NCBI GenBank assembly: GCA_947631945.1
Contig: CANRNI010000026.1
Location: 1-39,633 of the forward strand
Source: an uncultured Clostridia bacterium
Lineage (GTDB): Bacteria; Bacillota; Clostridia; Oscillospirales; Acutalibacteraceae
DNA: 39,633 nt
Reading direction: 5' to 3'
Shown here: one piece after another, positions 31,903-38,739 of the stretch
How positions within the stretch are numbered: the stretch's first letter is position 1
Layout of the letters: each line of letters opens with the position of its first letter
Program-made: the position numbers and the translations under genes
Notes under the pieces: generated by a model
Database searches by the model: none
What the model was told of the DNA's origin: nothing
The model's input: the letters and a program-made list of their open reading frames with translations, nothing else

Positions 31903-32418
31903 TCATCTCAATGAACAATTACGGTCTTCAATGATACTGCACCCCGGCACTTCCACGCCGTTGTTTAACAGTTTCTTCACCTCTGTTTTGGAAATCTCCG
32001 GTTCGGGGGTCCGGTAACAATTGGCATGGTCATTTTCCTTTAACCACGCGACTGCCTGTCTGGGGTCGGCGACTTCCACGCGAGAGGTTTTTCGATAAGA
32101 CAATGTAGCCACGCCCAAATCGGTCTTTACTCCGTCACACTCCCGGTCAAGGACGAAAATCAAACGGTCTTCTTTTCTTGCGAGAGCGTCACGGCGGGAT
32201 TTCAGCCGGGTTTCTTCCTCTTTCAACATGGCGGATTCCGCGCGGGTATTGATGACCAGTTTGGCGATATATTCCAGAACGGACTTTTTCTCCATCTGCA
32301 AAGAATCCAGTTCCGCAAGAATTTCATCCATATCGGCGGGGACTTCCCCGGTTTCTTCGTCCACCTCCATGCGGTTCATGAGATGGAGGATTTCTTCGTT
32401 TATCTCGTATAGTTTCAT
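31903..32418 (-). CDS. Gp157-family phage protein
   Basis: A 171-aa protein matching the Siphovirus Gp157 family: MKLYEINEEILHLM, then a coiled coil with KKSVLEYIAKLVINTRAES and LKEEETRLKSRRDALARKED, then the beta-rich end (SYRKTSRVEVADPRQAVAW). Gp157 was described in Streptococcus thermophilus phages in connection with phage resistance; homologues usually sit beside recombination genes. Start at ATG 32418 behind AAAGGA; TTG 32424 is an alternative. It overlaps the radical SAM gene by four bases. Confidence 0.88.
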   Translation of the reverse strand: MKLYEINEEILHLMNRMEVDEETGEVPADMDEILAELDSLQMEKKSVLEYIAKLVINTRAESAMLKEEETRLKSRRDALARKEDRLIFVLDRECDGVKTDLGVATLSYRKTSRVEVADPRQAVAWLKENDHANCYRTPEPEISKTEVKKLLNNGVEVPGCSIIEDRNCSLR

Positions 32419-33356
32419 GTGCAATTCCTTTCTATGTTATTGATGGTATTGGATTCCTGACGAATCCGTTGAAACATGGCCTGAACGGTATTTTCGCATG
32501 GATAGCGGTGCATGGAAGTGGAAGACATGGCGTACTCCAATTCCACCGCGTCAATGTACATGGTAAACTTGCCGTCATCCCCCATATAAAGGGATTCCCA
32601 TTCTTCTGAGGTCACAAGACGCTGCACGTCCAATTGTTCCAATGCAAGATTATCAAAACAGATCGTCCGAAAATGTCCGTCTTTTGCAAGCCGGGGAAGA
32701 TTTTCTTTCAATGTCTGTTGCCGCATGGAAACCACATCCATATAGCGGCTCTGATACTCCTGTCCACGGCGAATGTCTTTATAGCCCAAAATCAGGAGAT
32801 TCAGATTTTTGTCCGCAAACTTTTCCAGATCATCCAGAGATACCACGCCATTGATCACGTGGATCACGGCGGTAGAAAACCGATACATTTCCGTGAGGTA
32901 CCGAAGCAGCCTTTCGGTATATTTCGGGGAAGTATGAGAAATCCCGATGCCGTGAATCAATCCACGGGAGACCCACGTCCACAACAAGGCGGCATTGTCG
33001 AAAAATTCTGCTTCATGGACTGTGATGTTTGCAATGATATGTCTGGATTGGCATTTTTCAAGAAATCGTTCCAAATCGGGGTGCGATAAGGGATTGCCGC
33101 CGCCGATTGCAAGCTCGGTATAGGGCGGGATAGAACGGAAAAAGGGAAGGTTAAGTAGGTCGCTGTGTTTGCCGTCCGGCGTGGAGTTTTCGTGACAGAA
33201 CGCGCACCCCCTTTCGCACTGATTTGTGATTTTCAGGTCAATGGATTCCGGGAAAGTCGGCTCGAACGAATCCGCGCCTGTTGCCCTGATTTTTGTGCCG
33301 TCTTTATAGATGGCGACGGTGTAGTTCCCGTTTTTGTATTTGCCAAGAAGTTCCAT
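32415..33356 (-). CDS. Radical SAM enzyme of unknown substrate
   Basis: A 313-aa protein with a cluster motif CERGCAFC (C47, C51, C54, the canonical CX3CX2C), a GGGNPLSHPDL loop of the SAM-binding type, and later beta/alpha units of a partial TIM barrel. It opens with a beta-rich leader (YTVAIYKDGTKIRAT) that such phage proteins often share. No auxiliary cluster domain (SPASM) is recognisable. The start at 33356 has AAAAGGAAG in front. It follows directly after the first of the FETNSSSVH proteins, so modification of one of them is a testable idea. The radical SAM assignment is secure; the substrate is unknown. Confidence 0.9.
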   Translation of the reverse strand: MELLGKYKNGNYTVAIYKDGTKIRATGADSFEPTFPESIDLKITNQCERGCAFCHENSTPDGKHSDLLNLPFFRSIPPYTELAIGGGNPLSHPDLERFLEKCQSRHIIANITVHEAEFFDNAALLWTWVSRGLIHGIGISHTSPKYTERLLRYLTEMYRFSTAVIHVINGVVSLDDLEKFADKNLNLLILGYKDIRRGQEYQSRYMDVVSMRQQTLKENLPRLAKDGHFRTICFDNLALEQLDVQRLVTSEEWESLYMGDDGKFTMYIDAVELEYAMSSTSMHRYPCENTVQAMFQRIRQESNTINNIERNCT

Positions 33357-33421
33357 TTTGTATCTTCCTTTTATGTGATTGGTATGATTTCTGTGGGGCA
33401 ATTGGAGTTATGCTGTTAGAG

Positions 33422-33727
33422 TTAATCGTGTCCGTACATTCCGAAAGCGACTAATTCCTCGCCGTTTCTGGTAGTGTAGTTTTCTTCATAGTAGTCAAAA
33501 TCTTCCCAAAGCTGCATCAATTCCTCATACGTGACGTATCGATCTTCATATTCGATCCTGTCAATTTGTTCGACGTTCTTTGTGGGAATCAATTGGTCTT
33601 TATACCTATCGTAGAGAAATTCTTCTCCATGGGTAAACTCTCGAAAATCACCCGCCGTACAGATACAAAGAGTATGAACGGAAGATGAATTGGTTTCAAA
33701 TACGCCAAGGCGCAAGGTATACTTCAT
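33422..33727 (-). CDS. FETNSSSVH-motif protein, short paralogue
   Basis: A 101-aa protein from ATG 33727 behind AAAGGAG; an upstream frame extension has no site. It begins MKYTLRLGVFETNSSSVHTL, sharing the motif with two larger proteins in the same operon. The rest differs, with Asp/Glu/Tyr-rich acidic sequence (YEELMQLWEDFDYYEENY). Proteins with FETNSSS-HS near the N-terminus occur in many phages and bacteria and have no known role. It sits between a paralogue and the radical SAM gene. Confidence 0.8.
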   Translation of the reverse strand: MKYTLRLGVFETNSSSVHTLCICTAGDFREFTHGEEFLYDRYKDQLIPTKNVEQIDRIEYEDRYVTYEELMQLWEDFDYYEENYTTRNGEELVAFGMYGHD

Positions 33728-33743
33728 GTTGTCTCCTTTCTTT

Positions 33744-34256
33744 TCAATTTCCCTTTTGATATTCCAAATGGGGATAGTCTTCGCGAATGTCCACATCACT
33801 ATCATCGTTGTCATTTCCGGTGACGATATAACTATTGTCCGAAAACAAGAAATTACACAAATCCGTAGGGGACTTCGTGATGTGGTTGACAAAATCCCGC
33901 AATCCCTCATCATATGAGTGGTCAATGCCGTGTCCAAAATATTGACCATCTTCAAAATCTTTTTTACTCGTTGCCTCCCACGTGATTTCACAGCCGCGAG
34001 TATGGAGCCAATCCGTCAGTTTCGTCAGCGTTTTATTCAGCAATTTTTCGTGGGTCAGGATGAGAATGGCGGTATAGAGGTAGTCACCTTTTTCCTTTGG
34101 TGTGCTTAAAACTGCGTGTTCCCATCCGTAATCATTCGGCTCCACGTAAAGGGTTTCTGGAATTGTGAGAGGAATTTTCTTTCCGGTCGCGATACAAATA
34201 CTATGTACTGATGAGGAATTTGTCTCGAACACGCCATGACGTAATGAAAATTTCAT
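33744..34256 (-). CDS. FETNSSSVH-motif protein, 170 aa
   Basis: It begins MKFSLRHGVFETNSSSVHSI at residue 1. It shares with the 180-aa paralogue a later set of landmarks: YGWEHAVLSTPKEK, GHGIDHSYDEGLRDFVNHI, and FLFSDNSYIVTGNDNDD before a polar end. The conserved His, Asp and Asn residues around GIDH and TGNDND might form an active or metal site. No fold is recognised. The start follows GGAAAGGAAG. Confidence 0.82.
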   Translation of the reverse strand: MKFSLRHGVFETNSSSVHSICIATGKKIPLTIPETLYVEPNDYGWEHAVLSTPKEKGDYLYTAILILTHEKLLNKTLTKLTDWLHTRGCEITWEATSKKDFEDGQYFGHGIDHSYDEGLRDFVNHITKSPTDLCNFLFSDNSYIVTGNDNDDSDVDIREDYPHLEYQKGN

Positions 34257-34290
34257 GTTCTTCCTTTCCGGTTCTCATGCAAAACCTGAT

Positions 34291-34851
34291 TTAAATTGCA
34301 TAGGGCATAACGATGGCGGAATACTCTTCGTTAGGTGCAGTCACCAACAGATATGAATGACCGCGAAGATTTCCTTGCAGAGTAAAATCCATCTCGGAGA
34401 TGTCTCCGGGGCAAACAAGTTGGCACAATGAAACTTGAAAGAAATCCGATTCCTTATCGTCTTCCCGTAAAAACTGCGTGAGGGCAATCACGGTTCGGCT
34501 CTGTTTCAGATCAAACGATATGCACCATGAATTTCTTGTGATGTCTCTGAAAAAGTATTGGAAACTCGGTCTTGCTCCGGCATACGGTGTGTTGTTTTTG
34601 TTTGCGAAGCTGTCCCACACCTTTTCAAGACTGTCCATCGGAGTGAGGTCGCTCCACGGTGCTTTTGATTCCAAATCAGCGGGGACGTACTCGCTTTCGA
34701 TCTGCACCATGACTTTCCCGTCCAACATCACGTAGAAATACGAATCTGTACGGTAAAAGTTGAACTTTCCGGTTATTTGGTGTTTGGTGATATATGCCGC
34801 AAGAGACTTCAACAGTTCGGAGACATAACGGGTGTTATCAATTTTACTCAT
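34291..34851 (-). CDS. Hypothetical protein, 186 aa
   Basis: Unrecognised, and lacking the FETNSSS motif of its neighbours. The N-terminus is helical (RYVSELLKSLAAYITKHQ), then mostly beta-like strands (KFNFYRTDSYFYVMLDGKVM, SWCISFDLKQSRTVIALT, HSYLLVTAPNEEYSAIVM). It is soluble with one Cys pair far apart. It starts behind GAAAGGA at 34851, between two FETNSSSVH paralogues in the operon. Confidence 0.75.
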   Translation of the reverse strand: MSKIDNTRYVSELLKSLAAYITKHQITGKFNFYRTDSYFYVMLDGKVMVQIESEYVPADLESKAPWSDLTPMDSLEKVWDSFANKNNTPYAGARPSFQYFFRDITRNSWCISFDLKQSRTVIALTQFLREDDKESDFFQVSLCQLVCPGDISEMDFTLQGNLRGHSYLLVTAPNEEYSAIVMPYAI

Positions 34852-34878
34852 TATAAATTCCTTTCGTATGTAAATGAT

Positions 34879-35421
34879 TTAGTTGCCTTTGGTAAAGATG
34901 CTACAAGGATAATCCACGGGGAGAGGGTCGTCTTCGCCAATCCATTCTCCGTCGTTATCGTTGCCGGTCAGGATGAAACTGTCAGGCGAAAAGAGGAAAT
35001 TCTTAAAATCGTGCGGTGAGGAAAGCATGTGGTATATCCAATATAGCAGATCAGTGTCAAAAATGTGGTCGATGCCGTAATCATGGGAAAGGGGTGCTCT
35101 TTCATTGGGTTCCCGTAAACGTTCGTTATACACGGGCTCCTGAAATTCACAGGAAATGTTATCCAGTTGCAGCACACCACGCACACGATTCTTGATGGTT
35201 TCCCGTACCTCATCACTGAACAGATACACGACCGCCGTCCAGAAATAAGACGCTTTTTCCTCCGGGGTCGTGAGGGTGTTCAATTCCCATCCAAAGTAGT
35301 CCAATTTGAAAGAAAGCTGGGAATCGGAAGGGATTTTAGTATGTTCCGTCGTATAGGCGAGACATATACTGTGGACGCTGCTGCTGTTTGTTTCAAACAC
35401 GCCGTCTCGATGTTTTGTCAT
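34879..35421 (-). CDS. FETNSSSVH-motif protein, 180 aa, first gene of the accessory operon
   Basis: It begins MTKHRDGVFETNSSSVHSI, then follows the same plan as the 170-aa paralogue: YFGWELNTLTTPEEKAS, YGIDHIFDTDLLYWIYHM, FKNFLFSPDSFILTGNDNDG. Outside these blocks the two proteins have diverged widely, so the N-terminal motif is under strong constraint. It is the first gene after intergenic element B. The AGGAGG site sits 12 bases before ATG 35421, with a four-codon upstream frame (ATG CGA ACA GCA TGA) that overlaps the start. Confidence 0.82.
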   Translation of the reverse strand: MTKHRDGVFETNSSSVHSICLAYTTEHTKIPSDSQLSFKLDYFGWELNTLTTPEEKASYFWTAVVYLFSDEVRETIKNRVRGVLQLDNISCEFQEPVYNERLREPNERAPLSHDYGIDHIFDTDLLYWIYHMLSSPHDFKNFLFSPDSFILTGNDNDGEWIGEDDPLPVDYPCSIFTKGN

Positions 35422-35450
35422 GCTGTTCGCATACCTCCTAAATTTAAATT

Positions 35451-35495
35451 TTTCAAAAATTGTTTCCGTGAATATGTGCCCATGAAAATTGAATG
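35451..35495. repeat. Intergenic element copy B, at the head of the accessory operon
   Basis: TTTCAAAAA, CCGTGAATATGTGCCC and AAAATTGAATG in the same order and spacing as copy A. It lies 30 bases upstream of the first start codon of the long accessory operon, where I see no sigma70 consensus pair. Copies A and B therefore mark the beginnings of the two long operons. Confidence 0.7.
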
Positions 35496-35503
35496 ATCAG
35501 AGT

Positions 35504-35534
35504 GAAGGAAAACATTCTTGCGAATGCTCCCTTC
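35504..35534 (-). terminator. Hairpin after the 151-aa protein gene
   Basis: On the minus strand, GAAGG and CCTTC flank a small inner hairpin CATTC-gcaa-GAATG with a GNRA tetraloop followed by TTTT. It starts 16 bases after the stop at 35550. As at 22783-22813, the hairpin is directly followed by an intergenic element copy. Weak terminator candidate. Confidence 0.45.
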
Positions 35535-35549
35535 TTTGTATTCGGTTTG

Positions 35550-36005
35550 TTATCTGGAATACCATTTTTCGTCATACAGGGTCGTGGGGTTTCCTTCCCT
35601 GTCATACAGGGTCACGCGGTCATAAAGCCATTTCCATCCCCCCACATAGGGACTGCGGCAGCCGTACTTTCGTTCCAGTTCATCCTGAACCTTTTGGAAA
35701 TGTTGGTCGGCAAATTCCCTCATGGACAAACCGCTCTGCCAAAATTCCCGGTTGAGTTCAATGGTGCGGAGACTGATCTTAACAGAATGGCGCGGGGGCT
35801 TTGTCCACTCCGCAAATTCCTCCGTCCAGTCCGCCGTATGTCCGTAGAAAGCCATTCTTCGCTGGACCTGATAGGTCAGGCTATCCCATATATCCGGGAT
35901 GTCATTTACTCTTTGTTCCTCTTCCCGGACGGCGCGGGCGGCTTTCCACTCGTTGACCTTTTCCCGTCCAAAGGTAGACGCAAGGACCAGCAATTCCAAA
36001 ATCAT
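35550..36005 (-). CDS. Hypothetical protein, 151 aa, single-gene unit
   Basis: Unrecognised. It begins with a short hydrophobic segment (ILELLVLASTFG) then a charged helix (EKVNEWKAARAVREEEQ). The remainder contains many Trp, Tyr and Arg residues (MAFYGHTADWTEEFAEWTK, YVGGWKWLYDRVTLYDREG). It has a near-perfect promoter (36061-36089) with an operator-like dyad, so it is likely strongly expressed or tightly repressed. The start at 36005 follows GAAAGG. Confidence 0.75.
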   Translation of the reverse strand: MILELLVLASTFGREKVNEWKAARAVREEEQRVNDIPDIWDSLTYQVQRRMAFYGHTADWTEEFAEWTKPPRHSVKISLRTIELNREFWQSGLSMREFADQHFQKVQDELERKYGCRSPYVGGWKWLYDRVTLYDREGNPTTLYDEKWYSR

Positions 36006-36060
36006 GACCTTTCACCCTTTCCGTTTCAAAATTTTTGACCCGTGGAGTTTGACTGGTATC

Positions 36061-36089
36061 ATTATACCACATTTGCCCGGCGATGTCAA
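36061..36089 (-). promoter_or_regulatory. Consensus sigma70-type promoter of the 151-aa protein gene
   Basis: Minus-strand TTGACA (36089-36084), 17-base spacer, TATAAT (36066-36061), with TGG before the -10 box. The dyad TGGTAT-N4-ATACCA (36054-36069) covers the -10 box and is shared with the promoter at 23995-24023. Predicted start near 36054. Confidence 0.92.
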
Positions 36090-36106
36090 TAGGTTTCGGA
36101 AAAATT

Positions 36107-36124
36107 TTTCAAAAAAATTGAATG
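36107..36124. repeat. Intergenic element copy C, core-deleted form
   Basis: TTTCAAAAAAATTGAATG: the two ends of copies A and B without the middle. It lies 18 bases upstream of the -35 box of the promoter at 36061-36089, a place where an activator or an upstream operator would act. Confidence 0.5.
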
Positions 36125-36226
36125 GTCATTGTGGTGGAAATGGCTCTGAAAATGCCCCTTTTGATAAGACGCATTCTGAGGTCCCGTTTCTAAGTCAATT
36201 ACAAGGGTTCGGAGAGATGAAAGGTT

Positions 36227-36250
36227 GGGGGGTATAGATACCCTCCCCCC
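36227..36250 (-). terminator. GC-rich hairpin after the 228-aa protein gene
   Basis: GGGGGGTAT and ATACCCTCCCCCC pair across a two-base loop, about 30 bases after the stop at 36280. The minus-strand 3' side (AACCTTTC) is only modestly U-rich. Probable terminator; the G run on the minus strand could also slow polymerase. Confidence 0.55.
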
Positions 36251-36279
36251 CTTCCTTCATGTCTCGCGGCAAAGGTAAA

Positions 36280-36966
36280 TTACACATGTTTTGAGGTCAG
36301 AATGTGACTAAAAGCACAGGGGCAAATATCTTCCTCCTCCATATCGGACAAAAACCGCACCAGAACACGCACACAGGCGAACAGTAATTCCTCCGCCGCG
36401 TCCGGTCTTTCCTCCCCCATGTCGATGAGGGCGCAGAGGGTGTCATACACGGATTTGGTACGCAAGGCGGTTTGTGTACGCTCCAACGCTTCCGCCTGAC
36501 AAACGTTTTCCTCCGCAAGGGTATCGGCGATAAAACCGTCCGCGTCAAAGAGAACGTCATAGGCGGTGGAAACCCATTCTCTGATTTGCGTGGTTGGCAG
36601 ACGGAGGATTTGAAGCGCGTCGGCGGATTCCTCTGCGTAACGGAGACTTTGCAGTTCCTCCATCCGCTCGGTCAGTTCCAACAGGTCGATTTCCATTTGG
36701 GCTTCGCTGTCCCATGCTGTCATGTCCGGTCTGGATGATGCTGCGGGGGCGGAAAGTTTCAGGCGGCTGGTGGAATGGCGGTCGGGCTGTTTTACGGCGG
36801 GGAGTGCGGGGGAATCCATGCGGCGCTCCAAGGCATTCAAGCGTTTGAGAATGGAAGTCAGCACAGGCGAAAGAGGATCGGGAATGTCCAGAACGGAGAC
36901 GGAATGATTTTTGTGATTGGAATGGCTGGTATATTTGGAGTTGGTGAGAACAGAATACTTTTTCAT
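36280..36966 (-). CDS. Hypothetical helical protein, 228 aa
   Basis: The start is placed at ATG 36966 behind AAAGGA; an ATG at 37089 is in frame but unsupported. The N-terminal 80 residues are Ser/Asn/His-rich and flexible, with a short hydrophobic-charged helix (LSPVLTSILKRLNALERRMD). The C-terminal two thirds is helical and acidic (DLLELTERMEELQSLRYAEE, EERPDAAEELLFACVRVLV). No family is recognised. It is the first gene after the AT-rich iteron region, so a replication or partition adaptor is one possibility. Confidence 0.68.
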   Translation of the reverse strand: MKKYSVLTNSKYTSHSNHKNHSVSVLDIPDPLSPVLTSILKRLNALERRMDSPALPAVKQPDRHSTSRLKLSAPAASSRPDMTAWDSEAQMEIDLLELTERMEELQSLRYAEESADALQILRLPTTQIREWVSTAYDVLFDADGFIADTLAEENVCQAEALERTQTALRTKSVYDTLCALIDMGEERPDAAEELLFACVRVLVRFLSDMEEEDICPCAFSHILTSKHV

Positions 36967-37105
36967 GGCTGGATTGGTCCTTTCGTTTGGAATTGGATTT
37001 TTGTGGTCTGGTTTGGAAACCGGATTGGAAGACCGGAAACAGAAACCGGAATGAAAATTGACGTTGACAGCCGTAGAACGCGCATCCAAATTTTTTTCTC
37101 GGCGA

Positions 37106-37157
37106 TCACGAGTAAATGTGAAACATTTACGAGTGACTTTTGGAGTTACGAAGTAAC
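37106..37157. promoter_or_regulatory. Two adjacent dyads with GAA loops
   Basis: The first (37106-37136) pairs TCACGAGTAAATGT with ACATTTACGAGTGA (two mismatches) around GAA. The second (37145-37157) is GTTAC-gaa-GTAAC. They lie between the AT-rich array and the 228-aa protein gene and may be protein-binding sites or an attenuator-like fold. Confidence 0.5.
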
Positions 37158-37297
37158 GACAAAAGAAGAAGCAAGAAAAACTATATTACAGGATTTACTT
37201 TAAGACTGTGCATAGTCTTATAGTCTATCTAAACTTATAGTATTCCATAACAAGAAAGAATAAAAGACTATATAATAACTAATAATTATCAGATTAG

Positions 37298-37423
37298 ATA
37301 GTATTACAAGTATAATAGTATTTTAAATATAGTGGTTCCTTAAATCTAATAGTATTACAAATCTAATAGTATTACAAATCTAATAGTATTACAGATATAA
37401 TAGTATTTAAATCTAATAGTATT
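37298..37423. repeat. 17-bp iteron-like tandem array
   Basis: The core ATAGTATT occurs at 37298, 37315, 37349, 37366, 37383, 37400 and 37416, with a degenerate unit (ATAGTGGT) at 37329 filling the gap, so eight units with a period of 16-17 bases (34 across the degenerate one). The best-conserved unit is AATCTAATAGTATTACA. One further core lies at 37237. The array is embedded in very AT-rich DNA, as at iteron origins or centromere-like sites. Confidence 0.8.
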
Positions 37424-37486
37424 ATATATTAAATAATTATATATACTATATACATCTGTAGTTATTATAAGTACACTTGTAGTAAA

Positions 37487-37843
37487 ATGGAATTATTAAA
37501 TCTGTCTTTTTCTTTTGTTACTTTTCTTTTTGTCGCGTTTTCTCACAATCGCGGGTCAATGGATTTGCGGGTCACAGAATGCTGGTCGGTCTGGAATTTT
37601 CTGGTCGGTCTGGTGGTCTTCGGGGTGGGGGTTTTGCTGTCCCTGACAGTGGACTGGATTATGTTTGGACGCCCTGTTTCAAGGCCCCGTTTTGTTTTCC
37701 TCCGGCAATGGATTCAAGCTGAACAAATCGTTCGGTCTGGTCTGTATTTGGGGTCACATTTCGTTACCCCTGTCTCTGTCAAAAGCTGCGGCTCTGTTGT
37801 GCGCGGTATCTCACTTGCAAATTTTCACGTGATTTTCATCTGA
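37487..37843 (+). CDS. Doubtful plus-strand membrane protein, 118 aa
   Basis: The only candidate gene on the plus strand. It has hydrophobic segments (residues 5-18 and a likely membrane helix VWNFLVGLVVFGVGVLLSLT at 35-54) and a basic C-terminal half. There is no ribosome binding site before ATG 37487 and no promoter. It would converge with the integrase gene. It may be a chance frame in GT-rich non-coding DNA. Confidence 0.22.
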   Translation: MELLNLSFSFVTFLFVAFSHNRGSMDLRVTECWSVWNFLVGLVVFGVGVLLSLTVDWIMFGRPVSRPRFVFLRQWIQAEQIVRSGLYLGSHFVTPVSVKSCGSVVRGISLANFHVIFI

Positions 37844-37896
37844 TGATGAGTGATTTTTTCATCGTTGATTTTTACAAGTGAAATACCGTTCGCAAA

Positions 37897-37912
37897 ATTA
37901 ACACAGGTTAAT
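37897..37912. promoter_or_regulatory. Dyad next to the integrase stop, possible attachment-site core
   Basis: ATTAAC-acag-GTTAAT is a perfect inverted repeat 22 bases after the integrase stop codon. Inverted TCACTTG and CAAGTGA copies lie to its left (37811-37880). Phage attachment sites often sit beside the integrase and have such arm and core repeats. It could equally be a terminator-like or operator dyad. Confidence 0.35.
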
Positions 37913-37934
37913 ATTTTACACAACAGAGGAAAGG

Positions 37935-38708
37935 TCAAAAATTGGGAATGATGTCCTCCAAAACCGGAATACAGTATTTGTCGGATAGTTCCTGTTTGTC
38001 TGCCAAGGTCTGTCCGGTATAGTGTCTTGTAGACCGCAAGTCCCGGTGGCCTAAGTAGTCGGAAATGCGGAGTTCGTCTTCTTCCGTCGCCATGTTCTGC
38101 GCGGCATGGTAGGGGAGGGCTTTCCGCAGAGAGTGAGTGCCGATGTGTTTGTTGATTCCCAATATCCGGCAAGTCCGTTGGAGAATTTGTCTCATGTCAC
38201 TGACCGTGATGTGTTTGCTGGGATTCTTGTAATTTGGAAACAGCCAATCCGTGACCGAAAACGGCGGAATGGTATTCAAATATTCCAGAATCGCGATCTG
38301 ACAGCTTGCATTCAGGGGGGTGACAGAACGAATCTCCGTTTTCTCTTCCTTTCGGATGATGAGGTTTTGCCGTACTGCGGCTTCGCCTGTTTGTGGGTCA
38401 ACCTTGATCACGTCGCCGATTTGGAGATTCAACAGGTCCCCGCACCGCCGGGAAGTATTTGCCGCGAGTACCACATACAGGAAATTTCTGATGTTGGTAT
38501 ATCTATAGGGCGATGTTTCTTCCCGGTCGTAGAAGTAATTTTGAAGCTGCTGGACTTCCTCAAAGGTGAGGGGTTCCACGGGGAGGCGTACTTCATCGGG
38601 GGCGGGGTCGTAATCCTCCGGGACGGTGATTTTGTTGACGATTTTTGTCCAGTGACCGTCTGCGCGGCAATCGGACAGGTTGTTTTTTTGTAATTTGTTG
38701 TCTGTCAT
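37935..38708 (-). CDS. int: Tyrosine recombinase/integrase
   Basis: A 257-aa site-specific recombinase. Catalytic residues are visible in order: R88 in SRRCGDLLNL, a Lys in the RKEEKTEI hairpin (K120 or K123), H192 and R195 in THSLRKAL, H221 in YLGHRDL, and the nucleophile Y230 in STRHYTG. The N-terminal SAM-like domain is short and there is no arm-binding zinc domain, so it is a minimal enzyme of XerC/phage type. It could integrate the phage or resolve dimers. It follows the antirepressor by about 30 bases, and starts behind AAAGGA at 38708. Confidence 0.95.
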   Translation of the reverse strand: MTDNKLQKNNLSDCRADGHWTKIVNKITVPEDYDPAPDEVRLPVEPLTFEEVQQLQNYFYDREETSPYRYTNIRNFLYVVLAANTSRRCGDLLNLQIGDVIKVDPQTGEAAVRQNLIIRKEEKTEIRSVTPLNASCQIAILEYLNTIPPFSVTDWLFPNYKNPSKHITVSDMRQILQRTCRILGINKHIGTHSLRKALPYHAAQNMATEEDELRISDYLGHRDLRSTRHYTGQTLADKQELSDKYCIPVLEDIIPNF

Positions 38709-38739
38709 GGTAATAGTCCTTTTTGCAATCCGGCTTATC

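Larger units (their letters stand above)
36967..37934. other. Long region without a minus-strand gene: dyads, AT-rich iteron array, GT-rich block
   Basis: From left to right it holds two GAA-loop hairpins (37106-37157), an extremely AT-rich stretch (about 37200-37490) with the 17-bp array, a weak plus-strand open frame (37487-37843), and a short region in front of the integrase end with repeated TCACTTG/CAAGTGA and a dyad. Direct repeats of GGTCGGTCTGG occur near 37580-37610. I see no tRNA and no consensus promoter. Confidence 0.7.

Noticed and set aside
36775-37203. Plus-strand open frame running out of the 228-aa gene into the dyad region
   Set aside because: Most of it is antisense to a gene; the remaining part covers the dyads and has no ribosome binding site before any internal ATG.
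37298-37423. Tandem repeat array considered as a CRISPR
   Set aside because: Units are 17 bases with no unique spacers and no cas genes; the Cas4-like nuclease belongs to the replication operon.
36967-37934. tRNA or small RNA genes in the long intergenic region
   Set aside because: No cloverleaf-compatible arms, CCA end or consensus promoter could be seen; AT-rich repeats explain the apparent structure.
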